Source: JAWKXU01 sp020446465
GTDB lineage: Bacteria; Pseudomonadota; Alphaproteobacteria; Sphingomonadales; Sphingomonadaceae
Length of the DNA: 64,000 bases
Direction of reading: 5' to 3'
Assembly (NCBI GenBank): GCA_041396845.1
Contig: JAWKXU010000001.1
Location: 248,001 to 312,000, forward strand
Positions 43,689 to 52,834 of the stretch are shown here, in pieces; position 1 is the stretch's first letter; each line of letters begins with the position of its first letter. The position numbers were made by a program, and so were the translations under genes. The notes under the pieces are model-generated. The model saw nothing but the letters and a program-made list of their open reading frames with translations. It did no database searches and was not told the origin of the DNA.

Positions 43689-44474
43689 ATGGTAGCTCGC
43701 GTTCGTATGGCTAAAGGAAAATCCAAACCGCTTTCTTACCGCCTCCGCGATTTAGCACGATGGTCGGCGGTGCGTCTCGAAACCGTCTCTGCACGACTCA
43801 AGTATTATGCGTCACGGACCAACACGGCTTCGCTGTTCGTCGACCTTGCGCCCACCGATGAGGCCGACCCGCACGGCGTCTATGCGCGCGCGTTGGAGTA
43901 CGCGACGACCAATCCGAACGTTTACAACATCGCGCTCACCGGCCCCTATGGGTCTGGGAAGAGCAGCATTATCCGCACCTTCCTCAAGCGTTATCCTGGT
44001 TCCTCGTTGCATATATCTCTCGCGGCGTTTCTGCCGGAGGCGGGAGACACGCAGGATGTGGAATACATACAGCAGGCGGTCTCCAAGCAGGAGATCGAGC
44101 GCAGCATCTTGCAGCAGCTTCTATACGGCGCGGACGCAGACAAGCTTCCGTTGTCGCGGTTCAAGAGGATCAAGTCGCCTGGCTTTTGGTCAAAGCTGCG
44201 GTCGCTCTACATCCTGCTTGGGTTAATGGCTTTCTGGTATGTTTTTGCGAAACGAGCCGTCATCCTGTCCGGGATTTATTTCGAACCCCTAGAACCCGCG
44301 AACTGGTTAAATTTTGCGATGTTCGGGCTCGCCCTTCTTTTCGCCTGGACCGTCCTTCACTACTTCTACGTCGCTAGTTTCGGAGTGTCCCTCAAGAGCA
44401 TCTCTCTCAAGAACGTCGAACTCAGTCCCGCGGCGGCCGACCAGTCGTCGATACTTGTCCGTCGTCAGAACATT
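43689..44474 (+). pseudogene. YobI-like P-loop NTPase, truncated by IS3
   Basis: About 262 codons survive. The N-terminal landmarks match YobI-type ATPases: DLAPTDEADPHGVYARALEYA, then NIALTGPYGSGKSSIIRTF with the Walker A. Two membrane helices follow (about 44205-44260 and 44300-44375). The IS3 end at 44475 interrupts the frame at LVRRQNI, and all downstream NTPase domains are missing. The start at 43689 is uncertain (alternative ATG at 43707). YobI proteins are suspected STAND-like defence NTPases; here only the front part remains. Confidence 0.65.
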
Positions 44475-44529
44475 TGGCACAATTCTCGGCGTAGATTTAC
44501 GGAGCGTGGGCCTCGTCTTGGATTGATAT

Positions 44530-45510
44530 TTAGGCGGCGAGCCTGCGGTGTTGCAAGCGCCGATATTCGAGTGTCTTTCGCTTGATCCTTTCTCGTTGCT
44601 TGATGATGGCCGGTGCCCTGCCGAAGTAGGCATCGGCAGGTGTCACGTTGTCGAGGCTCTCGTGATAACGTTGGTGGTTGTAGTGCTCGACGAACGCCTC
44701 GATCTGCTGTTCGAGATCGCCGGGCAGGAAGTAGTTCTCCAGAAGGACGCGGTTCTTGAGCGTCTGGTGCCAGCGTTCTATCTTGCCCTGGGTCTGCGGA
44801 TGGAAGGGCGCGCCGCGCACGTGGTCCATCTGCTTGGCACCAAGATAGTCGGCCAGCTCCCCGGCGATGTAGCTCGGACCATTATCACTGAGCAGCCGGG
44901 GCTTGTGCAGCACCGTGGCGCTGTCGCAGCCTGAGGCGGTCAGGGCCATATCGAGCGTATCGGTGACGTCGCTGGCACACATGGTGGAGCACAGCCGCCA
45001 GGCGATGATGTAGCGCGAGTAATCGTCGAGCACGGTCGAGAGATAGACCCAGCCCCACCCGATGATCTTGAAGTAGGTAAAATCGGTCTGCCACATCTCG
45101 TTGGGCCGAGAGGTTCTCGTGTGGAACGCCTCTGCTGCCTTGATCACGGTATAGGCCGGGCTGGTGATCAGGTCGTGGGCCTTGAGCAGCCGGTAAACCG
45201 TGGCTTCGGAGACAAAATAGCGCTTCTCGTCGGTGAAGCGCACCGCTAGCTCGCGGGGGCTGAGATCGGTCTTCTCCAACGCCATCTCGACGATCTGCTG
45301 CTGGATATCGTCTCCGATGCGGTTCCATACCCGGCTCGGCGTGGATGGCCGGTCTGCCAGTGCTTCCGGCCCGCCTTCGAGGTAGCGGTCATACCAGCGG
45401 TAGAAGGTTCGCCGTGCCACACCGAGTTGGTCCAGCGTGCGTTTGGCGGGCAGGTGCGACTGCTCGACGATCCGGATGATCTCCAGCTTCTCGGATGCGG
45501 GATACCTCAT
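44530..45510 (-). CDS. IS3-family transposase OrfB
   Basis: 326 residues from MRYPASEKLEIIRIVEQ at 45510, overlapping the orfA stop (ATGA). An HTH (RTLDQLGVARRTFYRWYDRYL) precedes the rve integrase core with the DDE residues: WQTDFTYFKIIGWGWVY, LLSDNGPSYIAGELADYL and the E in KIERWHQTLKNR. The active frame is probably reached by -1 frameshifting on A7 (45545-45539), which joins OrfA to OrfB through SAQKKHDRAW. The protein looks intact. Confidence 0.9.
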   Translation of the reverse strand: MRYPASEKLEIIRIVEQSHLPAKRTLDQLGVARRTFYRWYDRYLEGGPEALADRPSTPSRVWNRIGDDIQQQIVEMALEKTDLSPRELAVRFTDEKRYFVSEATVYRLLKAHDLITSPAYTVIKAAEAFHTRTSRPNEMWQTDFTYFKIIGWGWVYLSTVLDDYSRYIIAWRLCSTMCASDVTDTLDMALTASGCDSATVLHKPRLLSDNGPSYIAGELADYLGAKQMDHVRGAPFHPQTQGKIERWHQTLKNRVLLENYFLPGDLEQQIEAFVEHYNHQRYHESLDNVTPADAYFGRAPAIIKQRERIKRKTLEYRRLQHRRLAA

Positions 45511-45881
45511 GCGTCGTCGTCCCCAAGCCCGGTCATGCTTTTTTTGAGCAGACGGTTCTCGAGGGTGAGGTCGGCCACGCATTCCTTCAGATCGCGGGCC
45601 TCGCGGCGTAGGTCCTTCACCTCGTCGGTGGTGGCAGCACGGGCCGTGTCGCCTGCCAGACGGCGCTTGCCAGCCTCCATGAACTCCTTGGACCAGGTGT
45701 AGTAGAGGCTTTGGGCGATACCCTCACGCCGACACAGCTCGGCAATGGAGTCGTCCCCGCGCAGGCCTTCCAGCACGATCCTGATCTTGTCTTCAGCAGA
45801 GAAGTGTCGACGCGTCTTGCGGCGGATATCCTTGACCACCTGCTCGGCAGGTAATTTTGCTTTTGAGGATTTGGGCTTCAT
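45507..45881 (-). CDS. IS3-family transposase OrfA
   Basis: 124 residues with the HTH_Tnp_1 domain (RRHFSAEDKIRIVLEGLRGD, then ELCRREGIAQSLYYTWSKEF) and a C-terminal leucine-zipper-like helix (DLKECVADLTLENRLLKKS). An A7 slippery run followed by G near its end (45545-45539) allows -1 frameshifting into OrfB. It binds the IS ends. Confidence 0.9.
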   Translation of the reverse strand: MKPKSSKAKLPAEQVVKDIRRKTRRHFSAEDKIRIVLEGLRGDDSIAELCRREGIAQSLYYTWSKEFMEAGKRRLAGDTARAATTDEVKDLRREARDLKECVADLTLENRLLKKSMTGLGDDDA

Positions 45882-45957
45882 CTTCGTTCCTTCGTCACTA
45901 CGACGAAGCCCAAATCCTCCTTAAATCACAACCTCAAATCTGTGCCATAGGCGCTGA

Positions 45958-46386
45958 CGGGGAACACGCTCTGCGCGAGAATTGCTGGTCGCAGCCGATC
46001 CGCGTTACCGGATCCCGACGAAAGCGCAGCGACGCGCGCTTATGGTGAGCTTTGCAGAACGCGGCATTGCGCTGGTGTCGAGCGCATTCGATGCGGTGCG
46101 CGTGGACGGCGCGATCGATCTCGATGATCCATCGGATATTTCCTGCAACGCCGACAAGCTGACGATCATCGAGATCAAGTCAACCAACCAGGAGCGGATC
46201 GGACCAGACCTTGAAGGCTATTTCTTCAATATCACGGCCGCCGAACTCATGGTGGCCCAGGCACTTGGCAAGCAGCACCGCTTTGTCTTCATCAACACGG
46301 CACGCGGCGATTGGGTGGAACGCACCATCCGCGATGTGATGGCTATGGCAAAGTCGATGTATCCTGCCTTCCACATTCGCCTGTGA
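45958..46386 (+). pseudogene. C-terminal part of a possible PD-(D/E)XK nuclease
   Basis: The frame begins abruptly after the IS3 end and reads ARELLVAADPRYRIPTKAQR to ...MYPAFHIRL. A strand LTIIEIKSTNQ, preceded by VDGAIDLDDP, is the D...E-x-K pattern of the PD-(D/E)XK nuclease fold. The start is missing, so the 5' part was probably lost when the IS3 junction formed. The fragment abuts the convergent terminase gene by 7 bases. The nuclease assignment is inference. Confidence 0.45.
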
Positions 46387-46393
46387 GGTTCGT

Positions 46394-47938
46394 TTACGCG
46401 CCCCAGGGATCGTCGTCGTAGTTATAACGGGCGGGGTTGGTGAAGAGCGCGGCATCTTCGCCGACGGCATCGATCACGCCGTTGTCATCGAAAGTGATGA
46501 AGGTGCCTCCTGCGTTCGTTGGAGGCTGGTACGACCACTTTGTGCGTGCCCAGTTGAGGAGCTGGGTCAATGCATCGACCTGGTCATCGTATTTGCCATT
46601 GGGGAAGGCGAGCAGCTCGGATTTGAACTCGGCAAGCCAAGGGGCTTCTTCAGGCAGGAAGAGCTGGCCAGCCTCTATAATCGAACTGATACCTTCGGCA
46701 CGCGAGAACTTGTCGAGAACGGGTGTCCGCGCGATCGGCGCAGGAACACCGCGGTGGTTTTCCCAACGCAGCGTTTGAATAAGCTCCTGGCCGGAAGCCT
46801 TGTCTTCGACAAGCATGGTTGCAGCACCATGTGTCCGGGAGAGGCTCACGCACTTCTTGACCAGTTCAGGGAACTCAAGTCGTCCGCGCCAGACGTTGAG
46901 GATGTGGATCTCCTTGCGGCGCATCAGCGCGGTGATGCAGACCGAGTAGTCATTGGCATTGCCGGTCTTGGTCGCTGTATCCCAGGACTGGACGATCTCA
47001 CCTGCTGAATTCGAGGTCAGATCTGCAGGCGAGATCCTGAGCCAGACATGGCGGAAGATATTGCCGATGGCCGGGACAGGGTCCTGCAAGTATTGCGCGG
47101 CAAAGGCAGAGGTGCCCATAGATGCACGCAGTTCGTCGAGAACTTCGACCGGTTCACGCGCGGGATGAAGGATATCGCCCGTTCGGCGCTTATGTGCCCT
47201 GCCACGCAGCAACGGAACGACTGCATCGTCAGGTGCAATTGCCGGCAGGCTCAGATGATTCCAGCCTCCGCTTTCCAGCAGCATGCCGCACAGATCGAAC
47301 TGGTGGAGACGCTGCATGACGCATATGATTGCGCCTGAGGACTTGTCGTTGAGCCGCGAGACAAGGGTTGAGCGGTACCATTCGTTGACCGCTTCGCGGA
47401 CCACTTCGGAATTGGCATCCTCCGGCTTGATGACATCGTCCAGCACCAGGATATCCCCGCCGCGCCCGGTGAGCGTGCCGCCAACCGACGTCGACAGGCG
47501 CCCACCGCCACGGGTGGTCTCGAAGTCATAGGAAGCGGAACGGCGCTGGGAGATGACCGTGCCGGGGAAGACATCCTTGTACCATTCCGACTGCATGAGC
47601 GAGAGACATTCGCGGGCCAGCTTGGCGGAGAGTTCGTTCGAATAGCTGACACAGACGAAATTGAGCGAGGGATCGCGGCCCAGCTGCCAGGCGATCCAGG
47701 CAACCGAGATGATCAGGGACTTGCCGTTTCTTGGCGGAAGATTGACGATAAGGCGCCGGCTCTTGCCGGAAGCGATGCGCTCCAGTTCGAGGGCGATGGC
47801 TTCGATATGCCAGTTCATCAGGACAGGCTGGCCACCGCAGATATGCGGCCATGCCCGCTCGAGGAAGGCAAGAAAGTCCCGCTGACGCAGCTGGCGCAGG
47901 AACTCGGCGGGATTTTCAGGGTAGGGGAGGCCGCTCAT
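46394..47938 (-). CDS. Phage terminase large subunit
   Basis: 514 residues. The N-terminal ATPase shows Walker A-like VNLPPRNGKSLI and Walker B DILVLDDVI. The C-terminal nuclease has the acidic residues of the RNase H-like fold: VQSWDTATKTGNANDYSVC, MLVEDKASGQ and KYDDQVDALTQLLNW. This motor packages DNA into phage or gene-transfer-agent heads. It overlaps the DUF5681 stop (ATGA). No portal, protease or capsid genes follow in this window, so the module is a remnant or part of a satellite. Confidence 0.93.
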   Translation of the reverse strand: MSGLPYPENPAEFLRQLRQRDFLAFLERAWPHICGGQPVLMNWHIEAIALELERIASGKSRRLIVNLPPRNGKSLIISVAWIAWQLGRDPSLNFVCVSYSNELSAKLARECLSLMQSEWYKDVFPGTVISQRRSASYDFETTRGGGRLSTSVGGTLTGRGGDILVLDDVIKPEDANSEVVREAVNEWYRSTLVSRLNDKSSGAIICVMQRLHQFDLCGMLLESGGWNHLSLPAIAPDDAVVPLLRGRAHKRRTGDILHPAREPVEVLDELRASMGTSAFAAQYLQDPVPAIGNIFRHVWLRISPADLTSNSAGEIVQSWDTATKTGNANDYSVCITALMRRKEIHILNVWRGRLEFPELVKKCVSLSRTHGAATMLVEDKASGQELIQTLRWENHRGVPAPIARTPVLDKFSRAEGISSIIEAGQLFLPEEAPWLAEFKSELLAFPNGKYDDQVDALTQLLNWARTKWSYQPPTNAGGTFITFDDNGVIDAVGEDAALFTNPARYNYDDDPWGA

Positions 47939-48423
47939 CGTTTGGCCCCCTTGCTCTTGCTTCCGATGGCACGGCCTTTGCCCCGAGCGGGCCCTGGAGG
48001 TTCTGTCCGTTCATCGCTGGCGTCGTCGTCCCCTGACCGCTCAAGCCAGCGCTCGAGCAATTCCTGATCGAGCGGAGAGAGTCGCGCTTCGCTGCTGCCG
48101 CGATCGCCCGGACCAAAGACGTTAAGGATCAGGTCGGTGAACTGCTTGCTCGCGCGCATGTCGCCTGTGGCAGCCTTGACCGCGACGGCATACATGGCGT
48201 GGGACTGCGTGGTGCCCTTGCGCTGCTTGCCATTGACGGTGATGGTAAGCTGTTCCTTGAGTGCATCATCGAGATCGCTCTTGAGACCGCGTGCGCCTTT
48301 CTTGCGGCCTTTGGGATTGCCCGACTGACCTTTCTTCCAGCGCGAATGCTTCGGTGTCTTGCCATAGCCGACCTCGTAGTCGCCTGGCGGACCATTCCCG
48401 CCATTATTTGATTTTTTGGTCAT
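47935..48423 (-). CDS. DUF5681-family protein (terminase-associated)
   Basis: 162 residues. The signature is VGYGKTPKHSRWKKGQSGNP followed by KGRKKGARG, then a helical part (LDDALKEQLTITVNGKQRK, TQSHAMYAVAVKAATGD) and a charged C-terminus. Proteins of this family usually lie directly before terminase large subunits and may be small-terminase-like. It is coupled to terL by a 4-base overlap and lies 2 bases after the methyltransferase. Confidence 0.88.
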   Translation of the reverse strand: MTKKSNNGGNGPPGDYEVGYGKTPKHSRWKKGQSGNPKGRKKGARGLKSDLDDALKEQLTITVNGKQRKGTTQSHAMYAVAVKAATGDMRASKQFTDLILNVFGPGDRGSSEARLSPLDQELLERWLERSGDDDASDERTEPPGPARGKGRAIGSKSKGAKR

Positions 48424-48425
48424 GA

Positions 48426-49763
48426 TCAGTTCTCCGCGCTCGTGGCATTTCGCGCGGCGGCGATCTCGCTGAAGGTTCTGCCGTCACCTGCAAGCACGGG
48501 TTCGATGCCACTCGCTGTCTGAAGGCGCCTGAGCGCCGTATCGACATAGAGCGGATCCACCTCGATCCCCGCACCGCAGCGCCGGGTCTTGTGGGCTGCG
48601 ATGAGTGTCGTGCCGGAGCCGACAAAAGGATCGACCACCAGGTCGCTCCGGTTCGAGCAGTCGAGTAGGAAATCGACCACCATGGCCGTGGGCTTGACCG
48701 TGGAATGGGCAGCAAGATCTTCCTTGCGGCCTTTTCGGAACGTGTTGCACCCTGCATACTCGACGACATTGGTGCGATAACGTCCGGTCTCGCCGAGGCC
48801 GAAATTATTGGTGTGCCGGGCGTTACCTGACTTGAAGACGAATACAAGCTCATGCTGGCTTCGGTAAAAGCTTCCCATCGATCCGGTCCCCTTGTTCCAG
48901 ACGATCAGCTGCTTGAACTCTGAATAGATACCATCGGCGGCATCGAGGATCTCGCGCGCGTGACGCCAGTCCATACAGTGATAATGGATCGAACCCGGGC
49001 GAGAGAAGGCTACGGCATTCCTGAACGCCGAACGAAGAAAGTGCGTGAACTCGGCCTGCGACATCTCGCCGCTTGCAAAGGCAAACTCGCGGTGGCGGCC
49101 CGATCCCGAGACATGCCCGTTGATGGGCACATTGTAGGGTGGATCGGCAAAGATCATGTCGGCCCGCCTGTCGCCCAGCAGGCGTTCCCAGCAGGCGAGA
49201 TCACGAGCATCGCCGCATAGCAGGCGTTGCTCGCCGCTGATCCAGAGGTCTCCCGTACGCGTAACGGCGCTTGCCTGAGGATCGGGCAGTTCGATATCTT
49301 CGCTCGCTACTGCTTTGGATTGCGGCGCATCTTCGACAATGGCAAAATCGAGATCGGCGGTTGAAAAGCCGATTTCTGAAATGTCGAACCCGCCATCAAA
49401 AAGGATATTGAGCTCAGCACCAAGGATCTCGGGATCCCAGTCGGAAAGTTCAGCGAGCCGGTTATCCGCCAGAGCAAAGGCCCTGCGTTCCTGGTCGTCA
49501 AGGAACGCGCGCCGGATTACTGGCACGTCTTCAAGGCCCAGCTTGCCTGCCGCGTCGAAGCGGCCATGGCCTGCCACGATCATATTATCCTGGTCGATTA
49601 TGATCGGGATCGGAAAACCGAACCGTTCGATGTTGGCTGCCAGTTGCGCGATCTGCCTGGCCGGGTGTTTGCGTGCGTTGCGTGGATTGGGCCTCAACGC
49701 CTGTTGATTTCCGCTGAGATTTGACCCGGGAGGGGAGATAATTTTCATTGAGATTTGACCCAT
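48426..49763 (-). CDS. ParB-like/DNA methyltransferase with IS21-derived N-terminus
   Basis: 445 residues. The first part (about 22-130) is a ParB/sulfiredoxin-like domain (NPRNARKHPARQIAQLAANI, VAGHGRFDAAGKLGLEDVPV). The second is an N6/N4 methyltransferase with motif IV DPPYN (ADMIFADPPYNVPING) and motif I DPFVGSGTT. The first ~20 residues (GQISMKIISPP...) are encoded by the IS21 end, so the native start is lost and the ATG at 49763 is in the IS. Such fused proteins occur in phage and GTA packaging cassettes. Expression from the IS is possible. Confidence 0.8.
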   Translation of the reverse strand: MGQISMKIISPPGSNLSGNQQALRPNPRNARKHPARQIAQLAANIERFGFPIPIIIDQDNMIVAGHGRFDAAGKLGLEDVPVIRRAFLDDQERRAFALADNRLAELSDWDPEILGAELNILFDGGFDISEIGFSTADLDFAIVEDAPQSKAVASEDIELPDPQASAVTRTGDLWISGEQRLLCGDARDLACWERLLGDRRADMIFADPPYNVPINGHVSGSGRHREFAFASGEMSQAEFTHFLRSAFRNAVAFSRPGSIHYHCMDWRHAREILDAADGIYSEFKQLIVWNKGTGSMGSFYRSQHELVFVFKSGNARHTNNFGLGETGRYRTNVVEYAGCNTFRKGRKEDLAAHSTVKPTAMVVDFLLDCSNRSDLVVDPFVGSGTTLIAAHKTRRCGAGIEVDPLYVDTALRRLQTASGIEPVLAGDGRTFSEIAAARNATSAEN

Positions 49764-49813
49764 GTTTGAACGGCTTCCGATCTTTGGATTGGAGGCGACA
49801 TGGAGTGATCGAG

Positions 49814-51334
49814 ATGGATTTACTGAGTGTGATCCGGCGCTGGCGTTTTCGCGACAAGCTGCCGATCCGGGAGATAGGGCGGCGCACAGGACTGTCGCGT
49901 AACACGATCCGCAAATATCTGCGCAGCGGCGAGGTGGAACCAGTGTTCAAGGTTCCCGATCGACCGAGCAAGCTGGACCCGTATGCCGATAAGCTGTCAG
50001 GCTGGCTGCGGATCGAGGCTGGCAAGTCACGCAAGCAACGCCGCACGGTGAAGCAGATGCATGCCGATCTGGTGGAGCTGGGTTTTGACGGATCCTACGG
50101 GCGCGTGGCGGCGTTCGCACGCAAGTGGAAAGCGCAGTTACAGTACGAGCAGCAGACCAGCGGGCGCGGGACCTTTGTGCCGCTGGTATTTGCGCCGGGC
50201 GAAGCGTTCCAGTTCGACTGGAGCGAAGACTGGGCGGTTGTTGCCGGCGAACGGGTAAAGCTGCAGGCCGCGCATACCAAGTTGTCGCACAGCAAGGCGT
50301 TCATCGTCAGAGCCTATCCGCTGCAGACCCACGAGATGCTGTTCGATGCGCTGACACAGGCATTCCGGGTGCTGGGCGGCGTGCCCCGGCGGGGGATCTT
50401 TGATAACATGAAGACCGCCGTTGACCGGATCGGCGCAGGTAAAGTCCGGCAGGTCAACGCCCGCTTTGCCGCCATGGCCAGCCACTATCTGTTCGAACCC
50501 GAGTTCTGCAACCCGGCTTCCGGGTGGGAGAAAGGCCAGGTCGAGAAGAACGTCCAGGATGCCCGGCGGCGCCTGTGGCAGAAGATGCCGGCCTTTCCCG
50601 ATCTGGAAGCGCTCAATGCGTGGCTGGAGGAACGCTGCATCGAGCAATGGAGCCAGGTCCAGCACGGCACATTGCCTGGCACGGTCGCCGATGTGCATGC
50701 CGCCGAGCTCGCCAGCCTGATGGAGATGGGGCGCCCCTTCGATGGCTTTGTCGAGCATACCAAGCGGGTATCGCCGACCTGTCTGGTTCACTTCGAGCGC
50801 CACCGTTACAGCGTGCCAGCCTCCTTCGCCAACCGGCCCGTAAGTCTGCGGATATACCCTGACCGGATCGTCGTTGCCGCCGAAGGCCGGGTCCTGTGCG
50901 AACATCAGCGCATTATCACCCGGGCGCATCACCTGCGGGGGCAGACGGTTTATGACTGGCGGCACTATCTGGCAGTGATCCAGCGCAAGCCCGACGCCCT
51001 GCGCAATGGCGCCCCCTTTACCGAGATGCCTGAAGCGTTCCGGCAGCTGCAGACGCATCTTCTCAGGCACCCCGGCGGCGACAGGGAGATGGTCGATATC
51101 CTCTCGCTGGTTCTGCACCACGATGAGCGGGCAGTGCTGTGTGCTGTCGAGCTGGCGTTGGAAGCAGGTGTTCCCACCAAGACCCATATCCTGAACGTGC
51201 TGCACAGGCTGATCGATGGCAAGGACGGGAACCCACCGAGGATCGATGCCCCGCAGGCGCTGACGCTGCGCCGTGAACCCAAAGCCAATGTCGCCCGCTA
51301 CGATGCCTTGCGCGGCAAGGAGGTGCGCGCATGA
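49814..51334 (+). CDS. istA: IS21 transposase IstA
   Basis: 506 residues from MDLLSVIRRWRFRDK at 49814 (an alternative GTG lies three codons upstream). The N-terminal HTH is IREIGRRTGLSRNTIRKYL. The rve DDE core includes FQFDWSEDWAVVAGERVKL, RGIFDNMKTAVDRI and the E in WEKGQVEKNVQDARR. The C-terminus overlaps the istB start by four bases (ATGA). It appears intact. Confidence 0.93.
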   Translation: MDLLSVIRRWRFRDKLPIREIGRRTGLSRNTIRKYLRSGEVEPVFKVPDRPSKLDPYADKLSGWLRIEAGKSRKQRRTVKQMHADLVELGFDGSYGRVAAFARKWKAQLQYEQQTSGRGTFVPLVFAPGEAFQFDWSEDWAVVAGERVKLQAAHTKLSHSKAFIVRAYPLQTHEMLFDALTQAFRVLGGVPRRGIFDNMKTAVDRIGAGKVRQVNARFAAMASHYLFEPEFCNPASGWEKGQVEKNVQDARRRLWQKMPAFPDLEALNAWLEERCIEQWSQVQHGTLPGTVADVHAAELASLMEMGRPFDGFVEHTKRVSPTCLVHFERHRYSVPASFANRPVSLRIYPDRIVVAAEGRVLCEHQRIITRAHHLRGQTVYDWRHYLAVIQRKPDALRNGAPFTEMPEAFRQLQTHLLRHPGGDREMVDILSLVLHHDERAVLCAVELALEAGVPTKTHILNVLHRLIDGKDGNPPRIDAPQALTLRREPKANVARYDALRGKEVRA

Positions 51335-52152
51335 GTAGTCTTGGGCGTCATGATCCGGCCAGCGCTGTCCGTGGTGGTAATGCTGCGCGGCCTGAAGATG
51401 TACGGCATGGCCCAGGCCGCCGGCGATCTCATCGAACAGGGCGCGCCCGCGTTCAGCGCGGCGGTGCCGATCCTCTCTGGGCGCTCAAGGCCGAGGTGGC
51501 CGAACGCGAGGTCCGCTCGATCGCCTACCAGATGAAGGCAGCAAGGTTCCCGGCCTACAAGGATCTGGCCACCTTCGATTTTGCCTCCAGCGAAGCGAAC
51601 GAGGCCATGATCCGCCAGCTTCATCGCGGTGAGTTTATCGATGACGCACACAACGTCGTCCTGATCGGCGGGCCCGGCACGGGCAAGACCCATGTCGCCA
51701 CGGCGCTGGGCGTGCAGGCTGTCGAGCACCACCGCAAGAAGGTGCGCTTTTCTCGACCGTCGATCTGGTCAACGCACTGGAACAGGAAAAGGTGCTGAAC
51801 AAGGCGGGCCAGGGCCGAACGCCTGCTTTCGCCTCGATCTCGTGATCCTCGATGAGCTGGGATATCTGCCGTTCAGCCCGTCAGGCGGGGCGCTGCTGTT
51901 CCATCTGCTGAGCAAGCTTCTACGAGCGTTGGACCAGCGTGCATCACCACCAACCTCAGCTTCTCGAATGGGCCAGCGTGTTCGGCGATGCCAAGATGAC
52001 CACGGCCCTGCTCGACCGGCTAACCCACCATTGCCACATCCTCGGTTTTAACCGGAAACGACAGCTTCCGCTTCAAGGCATCATCCGCCAGCAACAAACC
52101 GAAAAAGGAAACACCGCAACTCTTGACCAAAACCGAAATCGGCGGGCATTAA
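51331..52152 (+). pseudogene. istB: IS21 helper ATPase IstB, frameshifted
   Basis: IstB homology is spread over several frames: VVMLRGLKMYGMAQAAGDL near 51370; VRSIAYQMKAARFPAYKDL and the Walker A VVLIGGPGTGKTHVA near 51660-51690; LVILDELGYLPFSPSGGALL near 51840; WASVFGDAKMTTALLDRLTHH near 51970; and the C-terminus ending KTEIGGH at 52152. At least four frame changes prevent a complete protein. The element should not transpose unless a functional IstB is supplied from elsewhere. Confidence 0.82.
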
Positions 52153-52218
52153 ATACCCCCGCAACCCGGGTCACTTCTCGATGAAAATCCCGGGTCAAAT
52201 CTCAGCGGAAATCAACAG

Positions 52219-52320
52219 CCAGCGCGCCTTGTCACTGTTGCCATGGCCAACAAGACCGCACGGATCGTGTGGGCCGTCCTGAAGCGCGGAGAAGACTATC
52301 GATCACCGATTGTCGCTTGA
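52219..52320 (+). pseudogene. IS110-like transposase C-terminal remnant
   Basis: An open frame directly next to the IS21 end reads RLVTVAMANKTARIVWAVL, then KRGEDYRSPIVA and stop. This is the usual C-terminal ending of IS110/IS116 transposases (VAMANKTARIxWAVL). Everything upstream is missing. The following ~350 bases (52321-52671) show no gene and probably contain the old IS end. Confidence 0.7.
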
Positions 52321-52671
52321 AGAAAACCGTGCTGCTCCTGGGTAGCGCGCACCGGACTGCAGGGGTGCTCTATTGAATTGATGATGACGATCTGAACAGC
52401 GGCCGCAAGGGCCGGGACAACCCGAGGTGCTGTCGGAGCTTCGTGCTCGCTAGACTGAGTGGGACCCTGCCAGCGGACACCATCAGGGCCAGCGGCTATT
52501 ATCTGCCGCGCAACAGGCCGGACAGATGACCGCAACCTGACAGGTCAAACCATCAAATCAATTTAATCCTTGCAGAGCAGGGGCCATCCACAGATGACAG
52601 CACCGGTAATACGGCAGCGCGGCGTACCCAATCCTGACTGAATCGTCAGTTACAGGCCCCGTCTTAGGGAA

Positions 52672-52833
52672 ACCGGCCGACGCGAACACCTCGTCAACTG
52701 CGTCGCGGCCTACAACTTCGCAAAGCGACTTAAGGGCCGCACCTCCTACGAATACATCTGCAAATGCTGGACAAAAGAGCCGCAGCGCTTCACATCAAAC
52801 CCGCACCATCAAACTCCGGGACCAAACATCTAG
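52672..52833 (+). pseudogene. IS481-like transposase C-terminal remnant
   Basis: A frame of about 53 codons ends at the TAG at 52831. It reads REHLVNCVAAYNFAKRLKG, RTSYEYICKCWTKEPQRF and HHQTPGPNI. This is the characteristic tail of IS481-type transposases. It ends one base from the stop codon of the MDR dehydrogenase on the opposite strand. Confidence 0.75.
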
Positions 52834-52834
52834 A

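Larger units (their letters stand above)
44475..45947 (-). mobile_element. IS3-family element
   Basis: 1473 bp bounded by TGGCACA (44475) and its inverse TGTGCCA (45947), with imperfect inverted repeats extending about 40 bp inward. It encodes two overlapping transposase frames. The flanking bases do not form a direct repeat, and the sequences on the two sides belong to different broken genes. The element therefore probably marks a deletion or recombination junction. Confidence 0.85.
49702..52217 (+). mobile_element. IS21-family element
   Basis: 2516 bp. Ends: TGTTGATTTCCGCTGAGATT at 49702 and its inverse at 52217; the inverted repeats continue TTGACCCGGGA and, further in, an ATTTTCAT/GAGA block. 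Flanks show at most a 3-bp duplication (GCC). It carries istA and a broken istB. It interrupts the methyltransferase gene on the left and abuts an IS110-like transposase tail on the right. Confidence 0.88.
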
